Shown here piece by piece: positions 53,268 to 63,100 of a stretch of 64,000 bases of DNA; within the stretch, counting starts at the first letter, position 1, and each line of letters begins with the position of its first letter. The position numbers and the translations under genes are program-made. The stretch comes from Cellulomonas sp. S1-8. GTDB taxonomy: Bacteria; Actinomycetota; Actinomycetes; Actinomycetales; Cellulomonadaceae. Below the pieces are notes generated by a model. The model saw only the letters and a list, made by a program, of their open reading frames with translations, was not told the DNA's origin and did not search any database. The stretch lies in the NCBI RefSeq assembly GCF_026184235.1, contig NZ_CP110806.1, forward strand, positions 1,984,001-2,048,000, given 5' to 3'.

Positions 53268-55745
53268 TCAGCCGATCGCGTGCACCGGTGCCGGCAGCGG
53301 CACGCCCGAGCCGTCGCGGCGGTCGTCGACGCCGGGCAGGTCGACCGGCTGGCCGCCCGAGCCCGTCGCACGCACCGGCGCCGGACCGACGTGCGCGAGG
53401 ATCAGCGCGTCCTCGCCCTTGAGGAACCGGTGCGAGCGCACCCCGCCCGTGGCGCGCCCCTTGCCGGGGTACGTCGCGAACGGCGTGACCTTCGCCGAGC
53501 CGGTCTGCGTACCGGGCAGCGCCGCGGACGACCCGGACACGGTCACGACGACCGCGTCGTCGTCGGGCCGCACGACGCCGAACCCGACGACCCGCGCGCC
53601 CGGCGCCAGCTTGATGCCGGCCATGCCGCCGGCTGCCCGGCCCTGCGGACGCACCTGGGAGCCGGGGAAGTGCAGCAGCGAGGCGTCGGACGACACGAGG
53701 ACGAGCTCGTCGTCGTCGCCGGCCGGTGCGGCCCCGACGACCTGGTCGCCGTCGCGCAGCCCGATCACCTCCCACGTGTCGCGGTTCGCCGGTACGTCGC
53801 CCGGCGTGACGCGCTTGACGACACCCTGCGCGGTCGCCAGCGCGAGCGGGGGAGCGTCCTCGCCCAGCGGCACGAGCGCGAGCACCTGCTCACCGTTCTC
53901 GAGCGTGACCGCCTCGCCCACGGGCAGCCCGCCCGACAGCGACGGCGGGCCGTCCGTCGGCGGCAGCGCGGGCAGCTCGAGGACCGAGAGCCGCACGACG
54001 CGCCCGAGCGACGTCAGCGCACCGACGTCGGCCCGCGCGGTCGTCGCGACCGCCGAGGCGACCACGTCGTGCCGGCTGCGGACGCGTCCGTCGCCGCGCG
54101 CCGGCGGCGCCTCCTCGGCCGTGCGCGCCACCAGCCCCGTCGCCGACAGCAGCGCCCAGCACGGCGTGTCCGCGATCTCCAGGGGTGCGGCGCCCCGGGT
54201 CGGCGCCGGTGCGCCCGCCGCGCCGGCCAGGCTCGTGCCGCCGGCGTGCTCCAGCAGCACCGTGCGCCGGGGGGTGCCGTACGTCGCCGCGACCTGCGCC
54301 ATCTCGTCCGACGTCACGGTCCGCAGCAGGGCGTCGTCCGCGAGGATCGCCTGCAGCCGCGCGATCTCGTCGATCAGCTCGTCGCGCTCGCGCTCCAGCT
54401 CGATGCGCGAGAACCGCGTCAGGCGCCGCAGCCGCAGCTCGAGGATGTACTCGGCCTGCGGCTCGGACAGGTCGAAGACGGTCCGCAGGCGTGCGCGTGC
54501 CGCGTCGGCGTCGTCCGACGCCCGGATGACCTGGATGACCTCGTCGATGTCGAGGATCGCGATGAGCAGGCCCTCGACCAGGTGCAGCCGCTCCTGGCGC
54601 TTCGACAGCCGGTACGTCGTGCGGCGGCGCACCACCTCGAGCCGGTGCTCGACCCACACCCGCAGCAGCTCGACCAGGCCCAGCGTGCGCGGCTGCCCCT
54701 CGACGAGCGCGACGTTGTTGATGGAGAACGAGTCCTCCAGCGGCGTGTGCCGGTAGAGCTGCTCGAGGACCGCCTCGGGGTGGAACCCCGTCTTGACCTC
54801 GATGACGAGGCGCAGCCCGTGCGCGCGGTCGGTGAGGTCGACCGCGTCGGCGATGCCGGAGAGCTTCTTGGACTGCACGCCCTCCTTGATCTTCTCGATG
54901 ACCTTCTCCGGGCCGACCGTGTACGGCAGCTCGGTGATGACGATGCCCTTGCGGCGCGGCGTGACGTTCTCGATCCGCGCCGTCGCGCGCGTGCGGAACG
55001 CGCCGCGCCCGGTGCGGTACGCGTCGCGCACGCCGTCCAGCCCGACGATCTTGCCGCCCGTCGGCAGGTCGGGGCCGGGGACGAACCGCATGAGGTCCTC
55101 GAGCGTCGCACCCGGGTGCTTCACGAGGTGGCGCGCGGCCGCGACGACCTCGACCAGGTTGTGCGGCGCCATGTTGGTCGCCATGCCCACCGCGATGCCC
55201 GTCGCGCCGTTGACCAGGAGGTTCGGGATCGCGGCGGGCAGCACGGACGGCTGCTGGAGCTTGTTGTCGTAGTTGGGGACGAAGTCGACGACGTCCTCGT
55301 CCAGACCCTGCGTCATCGCGACCGCGGCCGGCGCCATGCGGGCCTCGGTGTAGCGCGACGCGGCCGGGCCGTCGTCGAGCGAGCCGAAGTTACCGTGCCC
55401 GTCGACCAGCGGCAGCCGCAGCGAGAACGGCTGCGCCAGCCGCACCATCGCGTCGTAGATCGCGCTGTCGCCGTGCGGGTGCAGCTTGCCCATGACCTCG
55501 CCGACGACGCGCGCCGACTTCACGTACGGCCGCTCGGGCCGCAGGCCCATGTCGGCCATCTGGTAGACGATGCGTCGCTGCACGGGCTTGAGGCCGTCCC
55601 GCGCGTCGGGGAGGGCGCGCGAGTAGATCACCGAGTACGCGTACTCGAGGAACGACCCCTCCATCTCCGTCGTGACGTCGACGTCGACGATCCGCTCGAC
55701 GAGGTCCTCGGGCGGCAGGTCGGGGCTCGCGGGGCGACGCGCCAT
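53268..55745 (-). CDS. parC: Type IIA topoisomerase subunit A, ParC-like
   Basis: 825 residues. Winged-helix with the catalytic tyrosine in SRYTEAR (Y132), [10 protein letters not shown] carrying the quinolone-resistance positions (S94), and a C-terminal beta-pinwheel. The canonical GyrA-box Q-R-R-G-G-K-G is not seen; the matching place reads [10 protein letters not shown]. This and the location away from dnaA-gyrB fit the second actinobacterial enzyme (topoisomerase IV-like ParC) instead of gyrase GyrA. GAGGAG ribosome site 10 bases before ATG. The parE partner is outside the window. Confidence 0.88.
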   Translation of the reverse strand: MARRPASPDLPPEDLVERIVDVDVTTEMEGSFLEYAYSVIYSRALPDARDGLKPVQRRIVYQMADMGLRPERPYVKSARVVGEVMGKLHPHGDSAIYDAMVRLAQPFSLRLPLVDGHGNFGSLDDGPAASRYTEARMAPAAVAMTQGLDEDVVDFVPNYDNKLQQPSVLPAAIPNLLVNGATGIAVGMATNMAPHNLVEVVAAARHLVKHPGATLEDLMRFVPGPDLPTGGKIVGLDGVRDAYRTGRGAFRTRATARIENVTPRRKGIVITELPYTVGPEKVIEKIKEGVQSKKLSGIADAVDLTDRAHGLRLVIEVKTGFHPEAVLEQLYRHTPLEDSFSINNVALVEGQPRTLGLVELLRVWVEHRLEVVRRRTTYRLSKRQERLHLVEGLLIAILDIDEVIQVIRASDDADAARARLRTVFDLSEPQAEYILELRLRRLTRFSRIELERERDELIDEIARLQAILADDALLRTVTSDEMAQVAATYGTPRRTVLLEHAGGTSLAGAAGAPAPTRGAAPLEIADTPCWALLSATGLVARTAEEAPPARGDGRVRSRHDVVASAVATTARADVGALTSLGRVVRLSVLELPALPPTDGPPSLSGGLPVGEAVTLENGEQVLALVPLGEDAPPLALATAQGVVKRVTPGDVPANRDTWEVIGLRDGDQVVGAAPAGDDDELVLVSSDASLLHFPGSQVRPQGRAAGGMAGIKLAPGARVVGFGVVRPDDDAVVVTVSGSSAALPGTQTGSAKVTPFATYPGKGRATGGVRSHRFLKGEDALILAHVGPAPVRATGSGGQPVDLPGVDDRRDGSGVPLPAPVHAIG

Positions 55746-55777
55746 GGGCTGATGTGCTCCTCGGTGCAGCGTGGATC

Positions 55778-55804
55778 GGGGTCGTCGGGGTCGTCGGGGT
55801 CGTC
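55778..55804. repeat. 9-base tandem repeat upstream of parC
   Basis: GGGGTCGTC three times, 33-59 bases upstream of the parC ATG, probably in its leader or promoter. Confidence 0.9.
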
Positions 55805-55875
55805 AGGGGCACGGCGGTCACCGCGCGGCGACCATTGTCCCCGCGTGCGCGCCGTCCTGCGTGCAGCCGCGCCGC

Positions 55876-55881
55876 TAGCCT
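55876..55881 (+). promoter_or_regulatory. Candidate -10 box for the leaderless acetyltransferase gene
   Basis: TAGCCT, 6 bases before the ATG at 55888; no Shine-Dalgarno. Confidence 0.45.
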
Positions 55882-55887
55882 GGCGGC

Positions 55888-58668
55888 ATGGCCGACGTCG
55901 TCCCCGCTGACGGGCACCCCGGCCCGGCGTCCGCGCCGGGGTCCGGCGCCGCACCCTACCCGGCGGGCTGGGAGGCGGACGTCGTCCTGTCCGACGGCAC
56001 GACGACGCGCCTGCGCCCCATCCGTCCCGACGACGCGGACGCGTTGCAGGCGTTCCACGTCGGCCAGTCCGAGCGCTCGACGTACCTGCGGTTCTTCGCC
56101 TCGATGGAGCGGCTGTCGGACCGGGACCTGGAGCGCCTCGTCGGCGTCGACCACCTCACCCGCGTCGCGCTCGTCGCGGTCACCGGGGCGGCGGAGGTCG
56201 GCACCCCCGAGCGGATCATCGGCGTCGCGCGCTACGACCTGGTCGAGCCGGAGACGGCGGAGGTGGCGTTCAACATCGCGGACGCCCACCAGGGCATGGG
56301 CCTGGCGTCGGTGCTGCTCGAGCACCTGGCCGCGGCCGCGCGCGAGCGGGGCGTGCGGCGCTTCGTCGCCGAGGTGCTCCCGCAGAACGGCCGCATGCTG
56401 GCGGTCTTCAAGGACGCGGGATACGAGGTGCGGCAGCGCACCGAGGACGGCGTCGTCCAGGTGAGGTTCGACATCGACCCGACGGACCGGTCGCTGGCCG
56501 TGGCCGCCGACCGCGAGCACCGGGCCGAGGCGCGGTCGATGCGGGCGCTGCTGACCGCGCGCTCGGTCGTCGTCGTCGGACCGGGGTCCGCCGGCGGCGA
56601 CGACCTCACCGCGCGCCAGGCCGAGCGCGTCGTCGCGGGGCTCGTGCCCGGCGCGCGCGAGGGCCGCCTCACGGTGCACACCGTGGGCGTGGGGGACGGT
56701 GCGGGCCTCGACGCGGACGGCATCCACCACCACCTGCGGATCGACGACGTGCCCGGTCCCGTCGAGCTCGCGGTCGTCGCGCTGCCGGCCACGCTCGTGC
56801 TCGACGCCGCACGTCGCCTGGGTGCGCTCGGCGTCCGCGGCCTGGTCCTGCTGTCCGGCGGGTTCGCCGAGGCGGGCCCCGAGGGGCTCGCGCGGCAGCG
56901 GCTGCTCCTCGGTGTCGCGCACGGCGCGGGCATGCGCGTCGTCGGCCCGTCGTCGTTCGGGCTCCTGGCGACCCACGACGGCACGACGCTCGACGCCTCG
57001 CTCACGGACCTGCCGCCGCGTCCCGGCCGCGTCGGCCTGTTCTGCCAGTCGGCGCCGCTCGCGGTCACCCTGCTCGCCGCCGTCGAGCGGCGCGGGCTCG
57101 GCCTGGCGCAGCTCGTGTCCGCCGGGCACCGCGCCGACGTGTCGGGCAACGACCTCATGCAGTTCTGGGGTGAGGACGACGACACGGACGTCGTCGCGCT
57201 CTACCTGGAGTCGATCGGCAACCCCCGCAAGTTCTCCCGCGTCGCGCGCCGGCTCGCCGCCCACAAGCCGGTGGTCGTCGTCACGGCCGGGCGCTCGGGG
57301 CACGTCGTGCCGCCCGGGCACGCCGTGCGGCCCACGCGCGCGCCGCGGCGCACCCTGGAGGAGGTGCTGCGCCAGTCCGGTGTCGTCCGCGTCGAGAACG
57401 TGCACCAGATGCTCGACGTCGTGCAGGTGCTCGCGCACCAGCCGCTGCCCGCCGGCCGGCGCACCGCGGTCCTCGCCAGCTCGTCCGGCGTGGCGGCGCT
57501 GGTCGCGGAGGCCGCCGCCGCGGCGGGGCTCGTCATGACCGACCGCGTCGAGCTGCTCGCCGAGGACGCACCCCCCGACGAGGTGGGCGGAGCCGTCGAG
57601 CGCGTCTACACCGACCCCGACGTCGACGTGGTCGTCGTCGTGCGGATCCCCACGCTCGGCGGCGGCGACCCGCACCTGGCGCGCCTGGTCGCGCAGGCCG
57701 CCGCCCGCACCGGGCGCACCACGGTCGCCTGCATGACCGACCTGCACGGGGTGACGGCCGACCTCGCCGCGACGGACGGGGAGGGCCGAGCACGCACCGT
57801 GCCCGCGTACACGGCACCCGAGGACGCCGCGCTCGCCCTGGGCCACGCCGCGCGGTACGCCGCCTGGCGGGCCGCCGACCGCGGCCTGCCGGTCCACCCC
57901 GAGGGTGTCGACGTGCGCGCCGCGGCCAGGCTCGTCGCGCGGCTGCTCGCCACGTCGGGCGCGACCGACGGGGCCCCGGTCACGCTCGACCCGGACCAGG
58001 TCGCCGAGCTCCTCGCGGCCGTCGGCGTCCACGTGTGGCCCGCGCTGCGGGTGCACGACGCCGACGCGGCCGTCGCCGCGGCGCAGACCCTCGGCTGGCC
58101 CGTCGCCGTCAAGACGACCGTGCCCGCGCTGCGGCACCGCGCCGACCTGGGCGGGGTGCGCCTCGACGTGGCCGACGAGGCGGAGCTGCGCGCCGACGTC
58201 GCGGGTGTGCTCGCGCTCGCGGCGGGCCACGACCCCGGACCGGACGTGCCGCCGCTCGAGGTCCAGGCGATGGCGCCGCACGGGGTGGCGTGCGTCCTGC
58301 GCTCGGTCGAGGACCCGCTCTTCGGTCCCGTCATCAGCTTCGGCGTCGCGGGCGACGCGGCGGACCTGCTCGGTGACGTCGCGTACGGCGTCCCGCCGCT
58401 GACGGACGTCGACGTCGCGGACCTCGTCCGCACGCCCCGGGCCGCGCCGCGCCTGTTCGGCTACCGGGGCCTGCCCGCGCTGGACGTGGCGGCGCTCGAG
58501 GACCTCGTGGCGCGCGTGTCCGTCCTCGCCGACGCCCTGCCGGACGTGCGGTCGCTCGAGCTGAACCCGGTCGTGGTGTCGCCGCACGGCCTGGCGGTGC
58601 TCGGGGCGTACGCGTCCGTCGCGCCGGCGGACCGCGCCGACGCCGCGCGCCGCCTGGCGCGGCCGTGA
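55888..58668 (+). CDS. Pat-type protein lysine acetyltransferase: GNAT fused to ADP-forming acyl-CoA synthetase-like module
   Basis: 926 residues. N-terminal GNAT domain (about 30-200: LRPIRPDDADALQAFH, then VAFNIADAHQGMGLASVLLEHL with the acetyl-CoA loop Q-G-x-G-L/A). Then a CoA-binding Rossmann domain, a ligase-CoA domain (SVLAS-type TAVLASSSGVAALV and DVDVVVVVRIP), and an ATP-grasp-like C-terminal domain (WPVAVKTTVPALRHRADLGGV). This GNAT-first order is the streptomycete PatA type, opposite to enterobacterial Pat. Such enzymes acetylate acetyl-CoA synthetase and other proteins. The catalytic state of the synthetase part is uncertain. Confidence 0.88.
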   Translation: MADVVPADGHPGPASAPGSGAAPYPAGWEADVVLSDGTTTRLRPIRPDDADALQAFHVGQSERSTYLRFFASMERLSDRDLERLVGVDHLTRVALVAVTGAAEVGTPERIIGVARYDLVEPETAEVAFNIADAHQGMGLASVLLEHLAAAARERGVRRFVAEVLPQNGRMLAVFKDAGYEVRQRTEDGVVQVRFDIDPTDRSLAVAADREHRAEARSMRALLTARSVVVVGPGSAGGDDLTARQAERVVAGLVPGAREGRLTVHTVGVGDGAGLDADGIHHHLRIDDVPGPVELAVVALPATLVLDAARRLGALGVRGLVLLSGGFAEAGPEGLARQRLLLGVAHGAGMRVVGPSSFGLLATHDGTTLDASLTDLPPRPGRVGLFCQSAPLAVTLLAAVERRGLGLAQLVSAGHRADVSGNDLMQFWGEDDDTDVVALYLESIGNPRKFSRVARRLAAHKPVVVVTAGRSGHVVPPGHAVRPTRAPRRTLEEVLRQSGVVRVENVHQMLDVVQVLAHQPLPAGRRTAVLASSSGVAALVAEAAAAAGLVMTDRVELLAEDAPPDEVGGAVERVYTDPDVDVVVVVRIPTLGGGDPHLARLVAQAAARTGRTTVACMTDLHGVTADLAATDGEGRARTVPAYTAPEDAALALGHAARYAAWRAADRGLPVHPEGVDVRAAARLVARLLATSGATDGAPVTLDPDQVAELLAAVGVHVWPALRVHDADAAVAAAQTLGWPVAVKTTVPALRHRADLGGVRLDVADEAELRADVAGVLALAAGHDPGPDVPPLEVQAMAPHGVACVLRSVEDPLFGPVISFGVAGDAADLLGDVAYGVPPLTDVDVADLVRTPRAAPRLFGYRGLPALDVAALEDLVARVSVLADALPDVRSLELNPVVVSPHGLAVLGAYASVAPADRADAARRLARP

Positions 58669-58745
58669 CACGGTCGGTGCCCGCCACCGGGCGTGCTGTC
58701 CACAGGCGTGCCGGGGTCCCGTCACCGGGATGGGAAGATGGTCCG

Positions 58746-59318
58746 GTGCCCGCACTCTCCACCACGCTGCGCGACGACCTGCACCGGGCCGGCTACTACC
58801 CCGAGCTCGTGGGCGAGGTCCTCGAGCTCGCCCTGGCCGGCGAGGAGGACGTCGCCCACCTCGTCCACCCCGAGACCACGTTCGACGGGACCGAGGTGCG
58901 GCGGCACGTGACCGTGCTCACGCTGACCGCGACCCGGCTCGTCGTGGCCCACGTCGACGACCACCCCGCCGACTCCGAGCACCCCTCCGCCAGCGCCCAG
59001 GCGACGACCGAGGCGGTCCCGCTGGGCGAGCTGCGCTCGGTCGCCTTCACGCACGTCATGCCGGACCCGCAGCAGCACCGCGCGGGCGACGGCGCCGCCG
59101 AGCTCACGCTCGCGATCGGGTGGGGGGCCGTCTCGCGTGTCGACCTCGAGCCCGCGACGTGCGGGGACCCCCAGTGCGACGCCGACCACGGGATGTCGGG
59201 GTCGATCACGCCCGACGACGTCGTGGTCCGGGTCAGCGCGGCGGCCGAGGGACGCGAGGCCGTGCTCGCGGCCATGCGGTTCGGCCGCACCCTGTCGGCG
59301 GCGACGACGCGGCGGTGA
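58746..59318 (+). CDS. DUF5998-family protein
   Basis: 190 residues, soluble, acidic. Conserved parts: LRDDLHRAGYYPELVGEVLELALAGE, HVTVLTLTATRLVVAHVDDH and a Cys pair TCGDPQCDADHG that could bind metal. GTG start; GAAGAT lies 6 bases before it, as a weak leaderless-type box. Overlaps the phosphatase gene by 4 bases. No function known to me. Confidence 0.78.
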   Translation: MPALSTTLRDDLHRAGYYPELVGEVLELALAGEEDVAHLVHPETTFDGTEVRRHVTVLTLTATRLVVAHVDDHPADSEHPSASAQATTEAVPLGELRSVAFTHVMPDPQQHRAGDGAAELTLAIGWGAVSRVDLEPATCGDPQCDADHGMSGSITPDDVVVRVSAAAEGREAVLAAMRFGRTLSAATTRR

Positions 59319-60493
59319 GCACCCGCACGCGCACCGGCACCGCGGCGCCCGCCCCGCAGCCCGAGGCGATCGTGACGCCGGGCAGCGGCGCGCGGTCCCT
59401 CGCGCACGTGCTGCCCGCGGTGGCGGACGTCCTGGGCGCCGACGTGCCCGGCGGGCCCGACGCCCGGACCCTGCTCGGTCTGCCGACAGCCACCCGCGTG
59501 TGCGTGGTGCTCGTCGACGGCCTCGGCCACCTCAACCTCACCGAGCGTGGCGGCCACGCCCCGTTCCTGCGCTCGCTGCTCGCGTCGTCGCAGGTGCTCA
59601 CCAGCACGTTCCCGTCGACGACGGCGACCGCGGTCGCCGCGTTCGGGACCGGCCTGGGCCCCGGGGCGACCGGCATGCTCGGCTACACGGTCCGCGTGCC
59701 CGCCACGGGACGCCTCGGCAACCTCGTCTCCTGGACGGACATGCCGCCGGCGACGCAGTGGCAGCCGCACCCCACGGTCTTCGAGCGGCTGGTCGGGGCC
59801 GGCGTCCCGGTCACGAGCGTCGGCCCGGCCCGCTTCCACGGGTCCGGCCTGACCGGTGCCGCGCTGCGCGGCGCCGCGTACGCGGCGGCGGAGTCGCTGA
59901 CCGACCGCGTGGACACCGTGCTGCGCGTGCTGCGCGCTCCCGGGCTGGCCTACCTGTACTGGCACGACGTCGACAAGACCGGCCACCACCACGGCTGGGG
60001 GTCCTGGCAGTGGGGCGAGGCGCTCGCCGAGCTGGACGGCGAGCTGGCGCGCCTCGCGCGCTCGCTGCCGCGCGACACGCTGCTCGTCGTCACGGCGGAC
60101 CACGGCATGGTCGACGTCGACCCCTCCCGTCGTCGCGACGTCGCGACCGATCCCGTCCTGGGCGCGCAGGTCGCGACGACCGGGGGCGAGCCCCGCGCGC
60201 TGCACCTGCACGTCGCCCCCGGGGCCGACGCGACCGTCGTCGCGGACCGGTGGCGCGCCGAGCTGGGCGACGACGCGCTCGTCCGCACGCGCGACGAGGC
60301 CGTCGACGCCGGCTGGTTCGGACCCGTCGAGGCCCGCGTCCGGCCCGTCGTGGGGGACGTCGTCGTGGCGATGACGGGCGCGGCCACGGTCGTGGACTCA
60401 CGCACGCAGACGCCCGCGTCGATCGCCCTGCGCGGCGTGCACGGGTCGCTGACGGCGCGCGAGATGCTGGTGCCGCTGCTGGTGCACCGATGA
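59315..60493 (+). CDS. Alkaline-phosphatase-superfamily phosphodiesterase / nucleotide pyrophosphatase
   Basis: 392 residues. Metal-binding features of the family: VVLVDGLGHLNL near the N-terminus, STFPSTTATAVAAFGTG with the nucleophilic threonine (TT), YWHDVDKTGHHHG and VTADHGMVDVD. These are the NPP-type Asp/His ligands. Cytoplasmic as it lacks a signal peptide. Substrate unknown. Confidence 0.85.
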   Translation: MSTRTRTGTAAPAPQPEAIVTPGSGARSLAHVLPAVADVLGADVPGGPDARTLLGLPTATRVCVVLVDGLGHLNLTERGGHAPFLRSLLASSQVLTSTFPSTTATAVAAFGTGLGPGATGMLGYTVRVPATGRLGNLVSWTDMPPATQWQPHPTVFERLVGAGVPVTSVGPARFHGSGLTGAALRGAAYAAAESLTDRVDTVLRVLRAPGLAYLYWHDVDKTGHHHGWGSWQWGEALAELDGELARLARSLPRDTLLVVTADHGMVDVDPSRRRDVATDPVLGAQVATTGGEPRALHLHVAPGADATVVADRWRAELGDDALVRTRDEAVDAGWFGPVEARVRPVVGDVVVAMTGAATVVDSRTQTPASIALRGVHGSLTAREMLVPLLVHR

Positions 60494-60527
60494 GCCGGTG
60501 CCCGGTGCGGGGGAGGTGCTGACGCCC

Positions 60528-61202
60528 ATGGCCGAGCTGGTCTTCTTCTCGGGGACGATGGACTGCGGCAAGTCCACCCTGGCGCTCCAGATGCACCACA
60601 ACCACGCCGCGCGCGGACGTGACGGTGTGCTGTTCACGCGCCAGGACCGTGCCGGGAGCGCCACCATCTCCTCGCGGCTGGGCCTGCGGCGCCGCGCCGA
60701 CGAGGTCGACGACACCACCGACTTCTGGGCGGAGGTCGTGACGCGGCGCACGCGCGGGCGCCCGGTGGACTACCTCGTCGCGGACGAGGCGCAGTTCTAC
60801 ACCGCCGCGCAGGTCGAGCAGCTCGCGCGCGTCGTCGACGAGCTGGCCGTCGACGTGTTCGCGTTCGGGATCACCACGGACTTCCGGGCCCGGCTGTTCC
60901 CGGGGTCGGCGCGGCTCGTCGAGCTGGCCGACCGGGTCGAGGTCCTGCAGGTCCGCGCGCTGTGCTGGTGCGGTGCGCGCGCCACGCACAACGCGCGCAC
61001 CCTCGACGGCGTCATGGTCGTCGAGGGCGACCAGGTCGTCGTCGGCGACGTGGGCCTCGACGGCGCCGCCGCGGCGGGCACGGGGGAGGTCGCCTACGAG
61101 GTGCTGTGCCGACGGCACCACGTGCGCCGCATGACGGCGCGCGTCGCGCGCGCTGCCGGCCCGTCGGCGCAGACGCTGCTCTTCGACGACGACGCGCGCT
61201 GA
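60528..61202 (+). CDS. tdk: Thymidine kinase (type II)
   Basis: 224 residues. Walker A GTMDCGKST (9-17), the catalytic glutamate in ADEAQFYT, FGITTDFRARLFPGS lasso region, zinc cysteines in LCWCGARATHN and LCRRHH. ATG with GGGAGG about 12 bases upstream. Thymidine salvage; M. tuberculosis lacks it, but many Micrococcales have it. Ends 45 bases before the convergent sepH. Confidence 0.93.
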   Translation: MAELVFFSGTMDCGKSTLALQMHHNHAARGRDGVLFTRQDRAGSATISSRLGLRRRADEVDDTTDFWAEVVTRRTRGRPVDYLVADEAQFYTAAQVEQLARVVDELAVDVFAFGITTDFRARLFPGSARLVELADRVEVLQVRALCWCGARATHNARTLDGVMVVEGDQVVVGDVGLDGAAAAGTGEVAYEVLCRRHHVRRMTARVARAAGPSAQTLLFDDDAR

Positions 61203-61247
61203 CGCGTCCGACGGCGACACGTCAGGCGGCGCGTCCCACCGGGCACG

Positions 61248-62321
61248 TCACTCCGGCTTGGCGCCGAAGACGATCTCGTCCCAGCTCGGGACCTTGGCGC
61301 GCGTGCGCCGCGGCTTGCGCTCGCCCGCCGGTGCGCGGGCGTCACCGCGCGTGGCGTGGTCCGGGTCGTCCGTTCCGGTACCCGCAGGTGCCGTCGCCGG
61401 TCCGGTGGCCGGGGCGGCGCGCTCACCGCGTGGCGGCGTCAGGACGACCGCCTCGCGCGCCGGGTCAGCGTCCACGGGGTGCGCGCCGGGGGCGTCCGCC
61501 TCGTCGACGCGTGGCCCGCTCTCGCGGTCGGAGGTGTGGCCGGCCGCGAAGTCGAAGACGTGCTGCGGGCCGAAGCCCTCGAACTCCTCGTCGTCGCCCT
61601 CGAGGTCCAGGGGCTGCCGGACCCCGCGGCGGGTGCGCAGCTCGTCGAGCAGCGCGTGCGTCGGCTCGGGCTGGTCGCCGGAGCCGTCGGTGACGGCGTC
61701 GAGGTCGAAGACGACGTCGCGGACGGCAGCCAGGTGACGGCGGGAGACGGGCTCGTCGATCTCGGTCTCCGACAGCCAGCGCGCCTCGTCCTCGTCGGCG
61801 ACGACCGCACGACGCACGGGGTCGTAGGTCCAGCGCGCCTCGCGTGGCTCGTCGGCGACGACGAACCGTGCCAGGACCATCCAGGGTCCCGCGCCCTCGC
61901 GGGCGGCGTCCCACGCGAGCGACCCGACGTCGACGCCGCGCGCCGCCAGCCGGTCCGTGACCAGGTCGCCGAGGAGCGGGGCGCCCGAGTCACGGCCGAC
62001 CCGCGTCCCGCGCGCCTGCTCGGCGATGTACTCGCGCTCCGCGAGCACGGGCCCCTCGTAGCGACGCACCGACTCCACGGTGACCCCCGCGGCGTCGGCG
62101 ACCTCCCGCGCGGTGGCGCCGGCGCGGATCCGGGACTGGATCTCGCGCGGGCTCAGCGACCCCGCCTGCTCGGAGCGCAGCTGCTCCAGCTGCGGTCGGT
62201 CGCGGCGCACGGCGGCCCGCAACGGGTCGTCGATGCGCAGGCGGAAGCGCTGCCCGTCGGGCGCGACCACGACGAGGTGCTCGCCGTCCTCGTGCAGACC
62301 GACCAGCTCCAGCTCACCCAT
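61248..62321 (-). CDS. sepH: Cell-division regulator SepH
   Basis: 357 residues. N-terminal DUF3071 domain (MGELELVGLHEDGEHLVV, LSPREIQSRIRAGATAREVADAAGVTVESVRRYEGPVLAERE with a helix-turn-helix), a central variable region, an acidic/Pro-rich linker and the conserved tail RTRAKVPSWDEIVFG. SepH of Streptomyces and mycobacteria binds FtsZ and stimulates filament assembly at division. GGGGAGG precedes the ATG. Confidence 0.93.
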   Translation of the reverse strand: MGELELVGLHEDGEHLVVVAPDGQRFRLRIDDPLRAAVRRDRPQLEQLRSEQAGSLSPREIQSRIRAGATAREVADAAGVTVESVRRYEGPVLAEREYIAEQARGTRVGRDSGAPLLGDLVTDRLAARGVDVGSLAWDAAREGAGPWMVLARFVVADEPREARWTYDPVRRAVVADEDEARWLSETEIDEPVSRRHLAAVRDVVFDLDAVTDGSGDQPEPTHALLDELRTRRGVRQPLDLEGDDEEFEGFGPQHVFDFAAGHTSDRESGPRVDEADAPGAHPVDADPAREAVVLTPPRGERAAPATGPATAPAGTGTDDPDHATRGDARAPAGERKPRRTRAKVPSWDEIVFGAKPE

Positions 62322-62415
62322 ACGACCTCCCCGGGCTCCAGGGTGGAGCCTGCCACCTCCGGGCCGTGAACGCGCGCACCCGGCCCGGTGTGCCGCCGGT
62401 CGGGCTGCGGTGGGC

Positions 62416-62421
62416 CAGGAT
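62416..62421 (+). promoter_or_regulatory. Candidate -10 box for the leaderless TRIC-like gene
   Basis: CAGGAT, 7 bases before the GTG at 62429. Confidence 0.35.
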
Positions 62422-62428
62422 GGGTGCC

Positions 62429-63073
62429 GTGCTGCCCGATCTGCCGATAGGACCGGTCCTGGAGGTGGCGGGGGTCTTCGTCGGGTCGATGTCCGGCGCC
62501 CTCGCCGCCGTGCGCAAGCAGTTCGACGTGTTCGGCGTCCTGGTGCTGGCGTGGGCCGCGGGCCTCGGCGGGGGCGTGCTGCGCGACCTGCTCATCGGTG
62601 CCGTCCCGCCCGTCGGCATCAGCGACGTCCGCCTCATGGCGGCGGCGCTCGCCGGTGGCCTGGTCATGTACTTCGGCCACCCGCGGCTCGAGCGGGCACG
62701 CCGCTTCATCATCGTGCTCGACGCCGGCGCGCTCGCGCTGTTCAGCGTCGTCGGCACCGTGAAGGGCCTGGAGTACGGCACGACCGCCCTGGCCGCCGTC
62801 GTGGTCGGCGTCCTGACGGGTGTCGGTGGCGGCATGCTGCGCGACCTGCTGACCGGCGAGGTCCCCGTCGTGCTCCACCAGCGCGAGCTCTACGCCGTGC
62901 CCGCGCTGCTGGGCTCGGCAGCGACCGTCGGCCTGTGGCACCTGGGGTGGGCGGGTGCGGTGGGCCTGACGGCCGTCGCGGCCGGGATCTTCGCGCTGCG
63001 GCTCGTCGCGCTGCGCTTCCGGCTGACGGCCCCGGGGCCGTGGCGCGGCGGCAGGTCGTCCGGCAGCCGCTGA
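62429..63073 (+). CDS. TRIC-type cation channel family membrane protein (UPF0126)
   Basis: 214 residues, seven predicted helices built of two similar halves with the paired motifs GGGVLRDLL and GGGMLRDLL. Homologues form trimeric potassium-selective channels. Start GTG at 62429 chosen for the -10-like box and the conserved LPIGPVLEVAGVFVGSMSGA; ATG 62420 is an alternative. Confidence 0.88.
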   Translation: MLPDLPIGPVLEVAGVFVGSMSGALAAVRKQFDVFGVLVLAWAAGLGGGVLRDLLIGAVPPVGISDVRLMAAALAGGLVMYFGHPRLERARRFIIVLDAGALALFSVVGTVKGLEYGTTALAAVVVGVLTGVGGGMLRDLLTGEVPVVLHQRELYAVPALLGSAATVGLWHLGWAGAVGLTAVAAGIFALRLVALRFRLTAPGPWRGGRSSGSR

Positions 63074-63088
63074 CGGCACGGGCTGCGG

Positions 63089-63094
63089 CAGGAT
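63089..63094 (+). promoter_or_regulatory. Candidate -10 box for the leaderless IMPase gene
   Basis: CAGGAT, 6 bases before the GTG at 63101. Confidence 0.4.
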
Positions 63095-63100
63095 GAGCGC

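Noticed and set aside
53268..55745. Gyrase subunit GyrA
   Set aside because: No canonical GyrA box and no gyrB neighbour; ParC-like is the better call, though only a genome-wide count would prove it.
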